From: an uncultured Lachnospiraceae bacterium | Lineage (GTDB): Bacteria > Bacillota > Clostridia > Lachnospirales > Lachnospiraceae | Direction: 5' to 3' | NCBI GenBank assembly: GCA_934292725.1 | Contig: CAKQXY010000010.1 | Location: forward strand, 17,664 to 81,663 | DNA length: 64,000 bases | Shown: one piece after another, positions 16,055 through 25,880 of the stretch | How the letters are laid out: the number at the start of each line of letters is the position of its first letter | Numbering within the stretch: position 1 is the first letter of the stretch | Position numbers and translations under genes: made by a program | Notes under the pieces: generated by a model | Told to the model about the DNA's origin: nothing | Seen by the model: the letters and a program-made list of their open reading frames with translations, nothing else | Database searches by the model: none

Positions 16055-16924
16055 TTATTCTGTTTTTTTGGAGAGCATAGTCTTTTGGTAATGACCTGGT
16101 GTCACCTTTTTGTATCGTTTGAAGATGCGGTTAAAGTAACTTAGATCATTAAAGCCACATGAGTAGGCAACTTCTGTGATACTTTTCTGAGAAGAAGATA
16201 AAAGCTCACAGGCACATTCTATTCTGTAATAATTTAAATAATCAATAGGAGATTTCCCTGTAATTGAGTGGAACAATCGGCAGAAATGTTCCGGAGAGAG
16301 ATTTAAAACATCAGCAAGATCAGCAAGTGTCAGGCGTGATGCATAATTTTTTCTGATATAATTGAGTACAGTTTTAATTTGTTCGGTGCTCTTTGCATTT
16401 CTGCGCTCAGCCATATCAGTGACAGTATAGGAGTGATCATGCAGAATTTGACCAAATAGCTGCCACATCAGTCCGACCGTAAAAAATTCGTAGCCAGTTG
16501 GACGCTTATTCATTATATCAAACATCTGACAGATCAGTTCACTGCAGTGAGTATCTTTTTCAAAAAAAGGATAAATAAGAGTATCAGTGTCGAAAAAGTC
16601 ACAGTACTTTCTGTGAAGCAGTGCGCTGCTGCTTTCCATAAAGCGGCTGGTGTCAAATACGAGACACTCATATATGCAGTTGTCGGGAACACCGCCATGG
16701 ACGGCTCCGGCAGAAATGACGGCAGTATCACCCTTATGCAAGGTATGAGTTTTCCCATCAACTGACAAAGAGAAGCTTCCGCTTAACACAAGCATAATCT
16801 CATGTTCAAGGTGCCAGTGAAAGGGCATTTCATACCGGGGATGACTTCTATCAACATAGTACAATTCAATTGGAAAACCAGAAGTTCCTCTGGCTGTGTT
16901 CTCATGCGAAGCTAGAAATTTCAT
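16055..16924 (-). CDS. AraC-family transcriptional regulator
   Basis: The product is 289 residues from the ATG at 16924, which has AAGGA 5 nt upstream; 19 further residues are open upstream but lack a ribosome site. An N-terminal cupin sugar-sensing domain (HWHLEHEIMLVLSGSFSLSVDGKTH, HKGDTAVISAGAVHG) is followed by two C-terminal helix-turn-helix motifs (LADLADVLNLSPEHFCRLF and ITEVAYSCGFNDLSYFNRIFKR). It is divergent from fucA, separated by about 290 nt, so it most likely activates the fucose genes. The effector is inferred from position only. Confidence 0.88.
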   Translation of the reverse strand: MKFLASHENTARGTSGFPIELYYVDRSHPRYEMPFHWHLEHEIMLVLSGSFSLSVDGKTHTLHKGDTAVISAGAVHGGVPDNCIYECLVFDTSRFMESSSALLHRKYCDFFDTDTLIYPFFEKDTHCSELICQMFDIMNKRPTGYEFFTVGLMWQLFGQILHDHSYTVTDMAERRNAKSTEQIKTVLNYIRKNYASRLTLADLADVLNLSPEHFCRLFHSITGKSPIDYLNYYRIECACELLSSSQKSITEVAYSCGFNDLSYFNRIFKRYKKVTPGHYQKTMLSKKTE

Positions 16925-17000
16925 ATAAATCCTTTCATAAATAAATGAGCACATGCTTAAATATTTTTGTGCACTTATCAATATAAACTAGAAAATATAG

Positions 17001-17016
17001 GTTTGTCTGGACAAAC
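17001..17016. promoter_or_regulatory. Palindrome in the araC-fucA intergenic region
   Basis: GTTTGTC-TG-GACAAAC is a perfect 7-bp inverted repeat with a 2-bp centre. It lies about 77 nt upstream of the araC start and about 195 nt upstream of fucA. It is a candidate operator, binding protein unknown. The rest of 16925-17210 is AT-rich and I see no clear sigma-A promoter in it. Confidence 0.45.
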
Positions 17017-17210
17017 TTGGGAAAAATACCAACAAAAACAAAATGATTATACAGCAAAAATAACAAAATATCAATATAATACAATAGATAATCATGATAA
17101 ACAATGACATAAACGAAAATGAAATGTATAATCAGGATAGAAGGCTTGTAAAGATTCTCGCCAGATGTGTCTGACGGGGAGTGATATCAGTGAAAACAGG
17201 AGGTATGAAA

Positions 17211-17918
17211 ATGCAGATCGACGAGATTAAAGACCAAATTTGTGATGTGTGTCACAAAATGTGGCAGTTGGGCTGGGTTGCAGCAAACGATGGAAATGTA
17301 AGTGTACGTTTGGATGATGGAACGTTTCTTGCAACACCAACTGGAATGAGCAAGAGCTTTATCACACCAGATAAGCTGCTTCGTATCGATGCATCAGGAA
17401 ACATTTTAGAGGGAGCACCGGGACTGCGCCCGTCAAGTGAGATTAAGATGCATATGAGATGCTACGAAAAACGTGACGATGTAAGGGCAGTTGTACATGC
17501 ACATCCGCCGACAGCAACTGGTTTTGCGGTTGCACACAGACCGATGGATATGTATAACATGATCGAGGATGTAGCTGCAATTGGAGCTGTTCCGCTTACA
17601 CCATATGGAACACCGAGTACAACAGAGGTGCCGGACGCAATAGAGCCATATTTAAACGAGCATGATGTAATGCTTCTTGAAAATCATGGTGCATTAGCCG
17701 TTGGAAGTGATGTCATTACTGCTTATTATAGAATGGAAAGTCTTGAGCTGTGGGCAAAGATAACGCTTAATGCAATTTTGCTTGGCGGCAGCTACGATAT
17801 TGACCGCAAGAATATCGATAAGCTGATCAATCTGCGTTCCTATTATCATATCACAGGAAAGCATCCAGGCTATAAAAAGTTTGAGCGCAAAGATGAAGGG
17901 GAACCAACTGATAAATAA
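17211..17918 (+). CDS. fucA: Class II aldolase, L-fuculose-phosphate aldolase type
   Basis: Cleaves L-fuculose 1-phosphate to dihydroxyacetone phosphate and L-lactaldehyde. The product is 235 residues. The zinc-ligand motif is HAHPPTA, the substrate region is NDGNVSVRL with TPTGMSKS, and the third ligand sits in LLENHGALAVG. The ATG at 17211 is 7 nt after AGGAGG; the upstream ATG and GTG are poorly placed. The neighbouring fucI supports fucose over the closely related ribulose or rhamnulose phosphates, which sequence alone cannot exclude. Confidence 0.88.
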   Translation: MQIDEIKDQICDVCHKMWQLGWVAANDGNVSVRLDDGTFLATPTGMSKSFITPDKLLRIDASGNILEGAPGLRPSSEIKMHMRCYEKRDDVRAVVHAHPPTATGFAVAHRPMDMYNMIEDVAAIGAVPLTPYGTPSTTEVPDAIEPYLNEHDVMLLENHGALAVGSDVITAYYRMESLELWAKITLNAILLGGSYDIDRKNIDKLINLRSYYHITGKHPGYKKFERKDEGEPTDK

Positions 17919-17989
17919 GCGCAGACAAAAAGATTTAAAATTTTATTGAATAAAATAGAGATCTATATAAATAGAAAGAGAGGATACTT

Positions 17990-19771
17990 ATGTTATATCC
18001 AAAGATTGGAATCCGCCCAGTTATTGATGGACGTTGGGGCGGTGTACGTGAAAGTCTTGAAGCTCAGACTATGGCAATGGCAGAGAACGCAGCAAAGCTG
18101 ATCTCTGAGAATTTAAAATATCCGGATGGAACACCAGTACAGTGCGTAGTTGGCTGTACCACAATCGGTGGTGGTGCAGAGGCAGCACGCGTTGCAGAGC
18201 AGTTTTCCACACAGAACGTAACGGCAACATTATCTGTAACACCATGCTGGTGCTATGGAACAGAGACATTTGATATGGATCCAACCACAATTAAGGCTGT
18301 ATGGGGATTCAATGGAACAGAGCGTCCAGGTGCTGTTTATTTGGCAGCAGTTTTGGCAGCACATGCACAGCGTGGTCTGCCGGCATTTTCCATCTATGGA
18401 CATGATGTTCAGGATGCAAACGACACTTCAATTCCTGATGATGTAGCAGAAAAGATTCTTCGTTTCGCACGAGGCGCAGTTGCAGCAGGCTGGATGCGCA
18501 ATAAAGCATATGTTAATATCGGTGCAGTAACGATGGGAATTGCAGGAAGCTTCTGTGACGCAGATGTACTTCAGAAATATTTTGGTATTCGTGCAGAGTG
18601 GGTTGATGAGGTTGAGATTCTTCGCCGTATCACTATCGGAATTTATGATCATGAAGAGTACGAGAGAGCACTTGCATGGGTAAAGGAAAACTGCAGAGAA
18701 GGTTTTGATAAGAATGCAGGTAAGAATTTCCCAGATGTTATTACAAAATCAAAGGTAATTGCTCCTGATAAGGACTGGGAATTTATTGTAAAGATGACTC
18801 TTATTATGCGCGATATTCTTTATGGAAATCCGCGTCTTGATGAGCTTGGATGGCATGAAGAGGCACTGGGACGAAATGCAGTTGCCGGTGGTTTTCAGGG
18901 ACAGAGACAGTGGACAGACTGGCTGCCAAATGCCGACTTTACAGAGGCAATTTTAGCTTCCACATTTGACTGGAATGGACCAAAGGCACCGACTCCGTTC
19001 GCGACAGAAAATGATACATGCAACGGAATTGCAATGCTTCTTGGAAATCTGATTTCTGGTTCAGCACCGTGCTTCCATGATGTGCGTACATACTGGAGTC
19101 CAGAGGCGTGTGAGCGCGTAACCGGACATAAGCCAGACGGTGTAGCTTCAAACGGATTTATCCATCTGATCAATTCTGGTGCGACAGCACTTGATGGATC
19201 TGGCGCATGTGTTGACGAGAATGGAAATCATGTGATGAAGCCATTCTGGGAGATGAAGGAAGAGGATATCAAGAGTTGTCTTGAAGCAACTGATTGGTGC
19301 AGAGCAGATTATGAATATTTCCGCGGCGGCGGCTATTCAAGTCATTTCCGCTGCCACGCAGAGATGCCAGTAACGATGCTTCGTTTTAATATTATTGACG
19401 GAGTTGGCCCAGTGCTTCAGATCGCAGAGGGCTGGACAGCAGATCTGCCGGATGAGATTCACAATCCAATTGATAAGCGTACAGATCCGACATGGCCTAC
19501 TACATGGTTCTGCCCGAGACTTACAGGTGAGGGCGCATTTACCGATGTTTACAGCGTAATGGCAAACTGGGGTGCAAACCACGGCGTTACAGTATATGGA
19601 CATGTTGGTGCAGACTTGATTACACTGGCAAGTATGCTTCGCATTCCAGTAACAATGCATAACGTAGAGAAGGAGAAGGTCTTCCGTCCGCATTCATGGG
19701 CAAGCTTCGGAACGCAGGATGTTCAGGCAGCTGATTATGCGGCATGCAAGAACTACGGACCGTTATATTAA
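17990..19771 (+). CDS. fucI: L-fucose isomerase
   Basis: Interconverts L-fucose and L-fuculose, manganese dependent; some members also accept D-arabinose. The product is 593 residues, the usual length. Recognisable segments are PKIGIRPVIDGRWGGVRESLE at the N-terminus, CWCYGTETFDMD, GFQGQRQWTDW and WGANHGVTVYGHVGADLITLA at the C-terminus. GAGAGGA precedes the ATG. It lies 71 nt after fucA on the same strand, so the two form a catabolic unit. No fuculokinase gene is adjacent. Confidence 0.95.
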   Translation: MLYPKIGIRPVIDGRWGGVRESLEAQTMAMAENAAKLISENLKYPDGTPVQCVVGCTTIGGGAEAARVAEQFSTQNVTATLSVTPCWCYGTETFDMDPTTIKAVWGFNGTERPGAVYLAAVLAAHAQRGLPAFSIYGHDVQDANDTSIPDDVAEKILRFARGAVAAGWMRNKAYVNIGAVTMGIAGSFCDADVLQKYFGIRAEWVDEVEILRRITIGIYDHEEYERALAWVKENCREGFDKNAGKNFPDVITKSKVIAPDKDWEFIVKMTLIMRDILYGNPRLDELGWHEEALGRNAVAGGFQGQRQWTDWLPNADFTEAILASTFDWNGPKAPTPFATENDTCNGIAMLLGNLISGSAPCFHDVRTYWSPEACERVTGHKPDGVASNGFIHLINSGATALDGSGACVDENGNHVMKPFWEMKEEDIKSCLEATDWCRADYEYFRGGGYSSHFRCHAEMPVTMLRFNIIDGVGPVLQIAEGWTADLPDEIHNPIDKRTDPTWPTTWFCPRLTGEGAFTDVYSVMANWGANHGVTVYGHVGADLITLASMLRIPVTMHNVEKEKVFRPHSWASFGTQDVQAADYAACKNYGPLY

Positions 19772-19795
19772 ATCCATTACAGTTCATTTCAGAAA

Positions 19796-21472
19796 ATGGC
19801 AAAAAAATATTCGAGTGTGTTGATCATTTTTCTGTGTGCCATATTTATAACCTGTGTCTTTGGACATAGGGGTGTAAGTATGGCATCACAGAATGAAAAA
19901 CAACAAAAAAATAATTCAGATAATTTAACGGTGCAGATGGAGTATTACCAGTATAACGTCTGTGCCTCCTGCCACCCAGAGGACGATTTCTTTGCAGTTG
20001 TGTCGGGTACAATAAGTCCAATCAAGCAGGAATATCCATATGAGATTGCAGTTTATAATACATTTCGTGCAGAAGATAAAAGTCGCTTTGAAAAGAGACT
20101 GCAAGATCTGGGGTTAAAAGAAGCAGATGTAAGTCTGCCGACTTTGATTATGATTTCAGAAGATTCAGAAGCTTTAGTTTGTCTTAGCGGATTGGATGAG
20201 ATTAAAGAAAAGCTTGAAGATACACTTAAGCAGGCTGCACAGCCAGAGCAATCTGTTTCTGGTGAAGCGGCACTTGAATCGGATGAAAAAACACAGACTG
20301 TAACTCAGGCAGAAAACGAAAATCAGATTGAGACACAGTCATCTAATACCGATTGGAAAGAGCAGCTTCGTGAAGCTGTTTCTAAAGATAAAAGCACAGA
20401 CTCTGTTATTTTATATTTTTCTACTGTTTCCTGCACTGACTGCAGTGAAGTAAAATCGCTTTTGAAAAAGATGACTGAAGAGCAGACAGCAAAAAAGCCT
20501 CTTGTAATACATGAGTTTAATATTGCAGAGGGAGATAATGTAGTTTTGCTGCAGAAGTTGTTTTCAATCTATGGTGTTGCATCAGATAAGCAGCAGGTTC
20601 CGATTGTTTTCTTTAGTGGCGGTTATTTAAGCGGAGCAAAGGCTGTAACACAAGAACTAGAACAAAAGTGGAAAGATGATGAGCTTACTGGATTTAATCT
20701 TGAAAATATACTGTCAGATGATGCTTCTTGGCAGGAAGAAAATAAAGATCAGGCATCTTTTAAGACTTATATAGGACTTGCAGCAGCAGGTTTTGTTAAC
20801 GGAGTCAATCCGTGTGGTGCTTCTATGCTTTTGATGCTGCTTGCAGCGATTGCAATGTCAGGACGTTCTGTTATAAAAACAGGGTGTGCCTATCTTGCAG
20901 GAAAGTTTGCAGCATACTGTGCGATGGGAATGGGATTATACAAACTTTTCATGGCGATAGGGCAGGATATATTTTTAAGCATCAGCAATGTACTTACATG
21001 GATTTTTGCAGCAGTATTTTTTATACTTGCGATATTATATCTTGTTGATTTTGTCAATGTAAAGCGAAAGCAGTACGGAAAAATACGAATGCAGCTTCCC
21101 ACAGCGCTTCGTAAATGGAATCATGAGCGCATTGAAAAGGCATCTAAAATAAATGCAAAGTGGATGATTCCGGCAGCAGTTGTTTTAGGAATTGTGATTT
21201 CAGCAGGCGAATTTTTTTGCACGGGACAAGTATATTTAGCTGCTATTCTTTACATGATGAAGATGCAGCAGGAAATGAAGCTTCAGACAAATGCAGCATT
21301 TATTGTTTATGTAACGGCGATGTGCATACCAAGCTTTTTGATTGTATTAGTAATCGAAAAGACAAAAAATGTAATTCGTATGTCAAATAAAACTTTAGAA
21401 TGGCTTCCAGCTATTAAGCTTGTAACTGCAATTGTATTTTTTATATTTGCCGTATTCATGCTTATACAATAA
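19796..21472 (+). CDS. Two thioredoxin-like domains fused to a CcdA/DsbD-type membrane domain
   Basis: The product is 558 residues. The N-terminal signal/anchor helix (about 7-23) is followed by a first thioredoxin-like domain with C56-A-S-C59 and a Glu/Gln-rich linker (about 140-190). A second thioredoxin-like domain carries C213-T-D-C216. The membrane domain from about 320 to 558 has six helices, with C340 in GVNPCG and C475 in EFFCTGQ, the paired cysteines of electron-passing CcdA/DsbD proteins. It should carry reducing equivalents out of the cell. It starts 24 nt after fucI without a clear ribosome site, so it may depend on upstream translation. Confidence 0.85.
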   Translation: MAKKYSSVLIIFLCAIFITCVFGHRGVSMASQNEKQQKNNSDNLTVQMEYYQYNVCASCHPEDDFFAVVSGTISPIKQEYPYEIAVYNTFRAEDKSRFEKRLQDLGLKEADVSLPTLIMISEDSEALVCLSGLDEIKEKLEDTLKQAAQPEQSVSGEAALESDEKTQTVTQAENENQIETQSSNTDWKEQLREAVSKDKSTDSVILYFSTVSCTDCSEVKSLLKKMTEEQTAKKPLVIHEFNIAEGDNVVLLQKLFSIYGVASDKQQVPIVFFSGGYLSGAKAVTQELEQKWKDDELTGFNLENILSDDASWQEENKDQASFKTYIGLAAAGFVNGVNPCGASMLLMLLAAIAMSGRSVIKTGCAYLAGKFAAYCAMGMGLYKLFMAIGQDIFLSISNVLTWIFAAVFFILAILYLVDFVNVKRKQYGKIRMQLPTALRKWNHERIEKASKINAKWMIPAAVVLGIVISAGEFFCTGQVYLAAILYMMKMQQEMKLQTNAAFIVYVTAMCIPSFLIVLVIEKTKNVIRMSNKTLEWLPAIKLVTAIVFFIFAVFMLIQ

Positions 21473-21522
21473 ATCTAGCTTAATGCCTGCCGCAGACAAT
21501 AGCGCCGGCAGCAGGTATTATG

Positions 21523-21819
21523 TCAGTCTTTTGTAAGCTCTGCATGATCAATAGGTTCAATGCCAGTATATTCTTCAAGCAAAGCAAAATCAGGTGTGCC
21601 ATTTGTGATCATATCGGTCAGCTTTGCGACCAGATATTGACGGGCAGCGCCACGATGAATATAGCAAGGCTGAGGGTCTTTGTAGAGATCCATGCAGGTT
21701 GCAAGAATTGTTTCTTCGCTAAGCGGTATATCACTAAGCGGTCCACGGTAAAGCTCGATATTTTCAGCCGAAAGAACCAGTTCTGGCACAGACGCTTTCT
21801 TTTTTCCAAAGTGAAACAT
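21523..21819 (-). CDS. Small cytoplasmic protein of unknown function
   Basis: The product is 98 residues, charged, without membrane segments or signal peptide. It contains SAENIELYRGPLSDIPLSE and ETILATCMDLYKDPQPCYIHRG; I do not recognise it. AAGGAG stands 7 nt before the ATG, so it is likely translated. It is convergent with the CcdA-like gene; the 50-nt gap holds a GC-rich hairpin (ATGCCTGC near 21483 with GCAGGTAT near 21512) without a good T run. It is transcribed away from the solute-binding protein gene. Confidence 0.7.
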   Translation of the reverse strand: MFHFGKKKASVPELVLSAENIELYRGPLSDIPLSEETILATCMDLYKDPQPCYIHRGAARQYLVAKLTDMITNGTPDFALLEEYTGIEPIDHAELTKD

Positions 21820-21984
21820 AGGTAATCTCCTTTATAAGATATGTTTTAATGTCGAAATAAAGACTAACCTTAGTATATCACTTGGACACAAAAAAGGGAA
21901 TAGATTACATTGCTTTTGGGGAAGTGATGTCGAAAAAAGTGATAAAGGTGTGAAAGAAATGTGTCAAAAATGTGAAGAAATATG

Positions 21985-22013
21985 TTGCAAAGTGAGAAAC
22001 AATTGTTTATAAT
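21985..22013 (+). promoter_or_regulatory. Promoter of the fuco-oligosaccharide importer operon
   Basis: -35 TTGCAA (21985-21990), 17-bp spacer, -10 TATAAT (22008-22013). The leader of about 130 nt to the ATG at 22153 and the upstream part (21820-21984) show no other recognised element; the region is rich in GTGTGAAAG-like repeats. Confidence 0.75.
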
Positions 22014-22152
22014 AAAGATAGCGTCATTCAAAAGCTACGTTAAAGCGTAAAAAGTAACAAAAAACACTTTTTAAGAACATACCTGAGAGATGGCATATAT
22101 GCAGTGGAAGGTATGAAAAGAAAGAAGAAAAATCAAAAGGGAGGAATTTCAA

Positions 22153-23805
22153 ATGAGAAAGTTCACAAAGGCAGCAGCAATGCTCTGCGCAGCAGCAATG
22201 GTAATCCCGTCCGCATCTGTATTTGCAGCAGAAGACGGCGGTGCATCTGAGCTTACAGAAGTAGGTACATATCCGATCAGTGAGGAGCCGCTTGAGTTCA
22301 CAATGTTCCGTACCAACATGCCAAACGTAGAAGACTTCCAGACAAACGACTTCACAAAGTATATGGAAGATCTGACCAACATCAAGTTCACCTTCGAGGC
22401 AGCTGCACGTGATGACCGTGCTGAGAAGCTGAACATGGAGTTCAATACTAATACTTATCCAGACGTTATCATGCACTATGCACCAGACGCAGCAAAGTGG
22501 GGCGTTGAGGAAGGCATCCTGATTCCACTGGATGATCTGATTGAGGCAAATATGCCAAACTACATGGAGAAGATGGGTCAGTATCTTGATCAGATGAGAG
22601 AAACTGATGGACATATTTATCAGCTTGCTGGCCTGAATGAGTGCTATCATTGCCAGTATGCTCGTAAGATGTGGGTAAATACACATTATCTTGAGGAGAT
22701 GGGTGTAGAAGTTCCGCAGACAACTGAGGAGTTCTATGAGGTATGTAAGAAGTTCGTAGAGACATATCCTGACAAGATCGCAATCGGCGGCGCAAGCTCA
22801 GGCTGGTATGTTGATTTTGTAGCATGGCTGATGGGTTCCTTCACACTTGATTCCGGTGAATATGGAAAGCTTGCTTTAACTCCAGACGGAGAGATTGTTA
22901 GTGCGGCTACCACCGAGGAGTGGAGAGAGGGTCTTCGCTACATCAAGAGCCTGTATGATATCGGTGCAATTTATGATGGAAACTTTACGCAGGATGCAGA
23001 GCAGCTACGTACAATCATGAATCAGGAAGATGTTCCAGTTCTGTTCGTTCCATTTGGAACCATTTCTGATGGAATTGATTCTGATTCCAACAATGAAGTT
23101 TACAGACAGTATCAGTGTATTTCTCCTCTGGAAGGACCAGATGGAACACGCATTACACCATACTTCAAGTATAGTGGTCTTGAGACAGGAAGCTTTTCTA
23201 TTACAGACAAGTGTTCAAATCCGGCAGCAGTTCTTCGCTGGGTAGATTATTTCTTCTCTGAGAAAGGTGATATCTCCGCACAGTTTGGTGCTGATGAAGG
23301 AAAAGACTGGGTATGGGAGCCAAACGATGGCTCTGTAGGCTTAAATGGTGAGCCGGCTATGTATAAGATCTCTGATGAGGCTCAGTATTCTTCTGAGGTA
23401 CAGAATCATGACTGGCAGGATCTTGTAATCCGTTATGCACCGGCTGATTATCGTCTGGGCGCTGCAACTGATCCGGATGTAGATACTGGTACAAGTGCAG
23501 GTCTTGAGAAACTTCTGTATGATGCAACAAAGGAAAAGCAGGAGCCATACGGACAGAAGCCAGAGAATGGTGATCTTGATGTATTGCCAGATCTTAAGAT
23601 GACAGCTGATGAGTCTACCGAGCTGCAGACTATTCAGGTTGAGGTTAAGAATTATATCAATAGTGCAAAGGTTGCATTTATTACTGGAACAAAGAGCCTT
23701 GATGATGATTGGGATACCTATCTGAAGGAACTTGATGCATGTGGTCTTCAGACTATGATCGATATCTATCAGGCAGCATATGACAGACAGTTTAAGGCTG
23801 AATAA
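22153..23805 (+). CDS. Extracellular solute-binding protein of an LplABC-type sugar importer
   Basis: The product is 550 residues. A Sec signal peptide occupies about residues 1-24 (MRKFTKAAAMLCAAAMVIPS, cleavage after VFA); there is no lipobox cysteine at the cleavage site. The mature protein is a family 1-like oligosaccharide-binding protein of the large LplA type, with NTYPDVIMHYAPDAAKWG, GHIYQLAGLNECYHC and a C-terminal helix-rich region. It captures glycans outside the cell for the two permeases downstream. With GH29 in the same operon, fucosylated oligosaccharides are the likely ligand (inference). Confidence 0.88.
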   Translation: MRKFTKAAAMLCAAAMVIPSASVFAAEDGGASELTEVGTYPISEEPLEFTMFRTNMPNVEDFQTNDFTKYMEDLTNIKFTFEAAARDDRAEKLNMEFNTNTYPDVIMHYAPDAAKWGVEEGILIPLDDLIEANMPNYMEKMGQYLDQMRETDGHIYQLAGLNECYHCQYARKMWVNTHYLEEMGVEVPQTTEEFYEVCKKFVETYPDKIAIGGASSGWYVDFVAWLMGSFTLDSGEYGKLALTPDGEIVSAATTEEWREGLRYIKSLYDIGAIYDGNFTQDAEQLRTIMNQEDVPVLFVPFGTISDGIDSDSNNEVYRQYQCISPLEGPDGTRITPYFKYSGLETGSFSITDKCSNPAAVLRWVDYFFSEKGDISAQFGADEGKDWVWEPNDGSVGLNGEPAMYKISDEAQYSSEVQNHDWQDLVIRYAPADYRLGAATDPDVDTGTSAGLEKLLYDATKEKQEPYGQKPENGDLDVLPDLKMTADESTELQTIQVEVKNYINSAKVAFITGTKSLDDDWDTYLKELDACGLQTMIDIYQAAYDRQFKAE

Positions 23806-23849
23806 GCTGATGTGTAATATACTGTGGCAGATGATCTGACTAGGGAGGA

Positions 23850-23877
23850 GGCAGGTGGAACTTCCACCTGTCTTTTC
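23850..23877 (+). terminator. Partial terminator between binding-protein and permease genes
   Basis: GGCAGGTGGAA (23850-23860) pairs with TTCCACCTGTC (23862-23872), then TTTTCT. With a loop this small the inner base pairs open in RNA. It probably lowers permease expression relative to the binding protein. Confidence 0.65.
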
Positions 23878-23960
23878 TAATGACTTTTGATCGTAACGTG
23901 TGAATGAGAAGTCAGAATAAAAGTGCTGTCATGAAAAAACAAAAAGGAGGTAACCTGATC

Positions 23961-24887
23961 TTGAAAGAAATAAGTAAACCAAAAAAGAAAAAGAAGCTCG
24001 GAAAGAGCTATAATTGGCAGTTCTGGGCAATTATTGCATTGCCGATGATCTATGCATTTGTTTTTGCCTATATTCCGATGGGTGGAATTATCGTTGCATT
24101 CCAGAAATATTCCCCAAGAAAGGGAATCTTAGGAAGTGAGTGGGTTGGACTGAAGTATTTCAATCAGTTCTTTACAACACCGTCTAGTAGAAAAATTATT
24201 TTCAATACATTATATCTTGGTATTTATAGTTTAATTGCAGGATTCCCGATTCCGATTCTTCTGGCAATTCTGTTAAACGAGATGAGAAGCAAGACGTACA
24301 AGAAATTTATCCAGATGGTTACTTATGCACCATACTTTATTTCTACTGTTGTTATGGTTGGTATGATGATGCGTATGATGGATATGCGTACTGGTATCAT
24401 CAACCGCGCACTGCAGTCAATCGGTATTGGTCCTATTAACTTCTTTGGTGAAGTTAATCTGTTCCCATCCCTTTATGTATGGAGTGGTATCTGGCAGGGA
24501 GCTGGTTATTCTTCCATTATTTATATCGCAGCACTTGCCGGTGTAAGCCCTGAGCTTCAAGAGGCAGCTATCGTAGATGGTGCAAACCGTTTCCAGAGAA
24601 TTATTCACGTGGATCTGCCGGCAATCGTTCCAACAATTATCACAATGCTTATCTTTAACTGTGCAAGCATTATGAACATCGGATTCGATAAGGTTTATCT
24701 GATGCAGAACGATATGAATATAGACCGTGCAGAGGTAATCTCAACATTCGTTTACAAGGTTGGTCTTACGAGAGGTGATTTCTCATTCTCGACTGCGGCC
24801 GGTCTGTTCCAGTCTCTTGTAAGTTTTATTCTTCTTGTTATCGTAAACAAGATTTGTAAGACGGTAACTGAGACGAGTCTGTGGTAA
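23961..24887 (+). CDS. ABC importer permease, LplB type
   Basis: The product is 308 residues with six membrane helices. The permease signature EAAIVDGANRFQRIIHVDLPAI (EAA loop for ATPase contact) is clear. The start is uncertain: TTG 23961 is preferred because AAGGAGG ends 10 nt upstream; ATG 23904 and ATG 23931 are in frame but lack a ribosome site. The paired permease follows 15 nt downstream. No ATPase gene is present, as usual for LplBC systems. Confidence 0.9.
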   Translation: MKEISKPKKKKKLGKSYNWQFWAIIALPMIYAFVFAYIPMGGIIVAFQKYSPRKGILGSEWVGLKYFNQFFTTPSSRKIIFNTLYLGIYSLIAGFPIPILLAILLNEMRSKTYKKFIQMVTYAPYFISTVVMVGMMMRMMDMRTGIINRALQSIGIGPINFFGEVNLFPSLYVWSGIWQGAGYSSIIYIAALAGVSPELQEAAIVDGANRFQRIIHVDLPAIVPTIITMLIFNCASIMNIGFDKVYLMQNDMNIDRAEVISTFVYKVGLTRGDFSFSTAAGLFQSLVSFILLVIVNKICKTVTETSLW

Positions 24888-24902
24888 AGGAGGGAGAAAC
24901 GA

Positions 24903-25832
24903 ATGAGTAAGACACAGGTAAAATCAAACGACCGTTTTAGCAAGTTTAGAATGGAAAGTCCACTGGGCAAGTTTTTTACAATTTTGCTGTATGTGGTTAT
25001 GACGATCATTGTATTGATCGTGCTTCTTCCAGTACTTCATATCATTGCGGCATCATTCTCTGATCCGCAGGCGATGATCAGCGGCAAGGTATCCTTCTGG
25101 CCGAAGGACTTTACACTGCGCGGATATGAGGCAGTATTTACATATAAAAAGTTCTGGACAGGTTTTCGTAATTCCTTGTTCTACATGGTATTCGGAACAT
25201 TTATCAACATTGTAATGACACTTCTTTGTGCATATCCTCTTTCAAGAAAAGAGTTTACTGCGCGCAATAAGGTTGCAATGTTCTTCGTATTCACAATGTA
25301 TTTCTCTGGTGGTATGGTTCCAAGCTTCATGCTTGTAAATGCACTTGGTCTTGTAGATACAGTTTGGGCAATGCTTATTCCAGGCGCAATGTCTACATAC
25401 AACATGATCATTGCAAGAACATATATGATCAACTCCATTCCGGATGAGCTGTATGAGGCAGCTGAGATCGATGGATGTACACCATTTAAGTATTTGATTC
25501 GTATTGTTGTTCCGCTGTCAAAGCCGATTATCGCAGTACTTGTTCTGTACTATGGTGTTGCAAGATGGAACTCCTATCAGGATGCAATTTTGTACTTACA
25601 GAAGGCAAATTATTTACAGCCATTACAGATCATCCTTCGTGAGATCCTTATTATGAATGATATTGATGAGACTATGATGGGCAATGCCGATGCACTGGCA
25701 AGACAGAGAGGCTTGAAGGATCTTCTTCAGTATTCTGTTATCGTCATTGCATCAGTTCCAGTTATGATAATTTATCCATTCGTTCAGAAATACTTCGTAA
25801 AGGGTGTTATGATCGGAGCAGTAAAGGGCTAA
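24903..25832 (+). CDS. ABC importer permease, LplC type
   Basis: The product is 309 residues with six helices; the EAA loop reads YEAAEIDGCTPFKYLIRIVVPL, and the C-terminus is YPFVQKYFVKGVMIGAVKG, typical of LplC/YtcP proteins. AAAGGAGGG precedes the ATG. It pairs with the upstream permease to form the membrane channel. Confidence 0.92.
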   Translation: MSKTQVKSNDRFSKFRMESPLGKFFTILLYVVMTIIVLIVLLPVLHIIAASFSDPQAMISGKVSFWPKDFTLRGYEAVFTYKKFWTGFRNSLFYMVFGTFINIVMTLLCAYPLSRKEFTARNKVAMFFVFTMYFSGGMVPSFMLVNALGLVDTVWAMLIPGAMSTYNMIIARTYMINSIPDELYEAAEIDGCTPFKYLIRIVVPLSKPIIAVLVLYYGVARWNSYQDAILYLQKANYLQPLQIILREILIMNDIDETMMGNADALARQRGLKDLLQYSVIVIASVPVMIIYPFVQKYFVKGVMIGAVKG

Positions 25833-25880
25833 TCAATGAGAAATGCCAGGGCCAAAAGGCTCTGGCAGATTGGAGGATAT

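Noticed and set aside
19961..19978. CASCH in the CcdA-like protein as a c-type heme site
   Set aside because: The context is a thioredoxin-like domain before a CcdA domain, and no cytochrome genes are near. A redox CXXC is the better reading.
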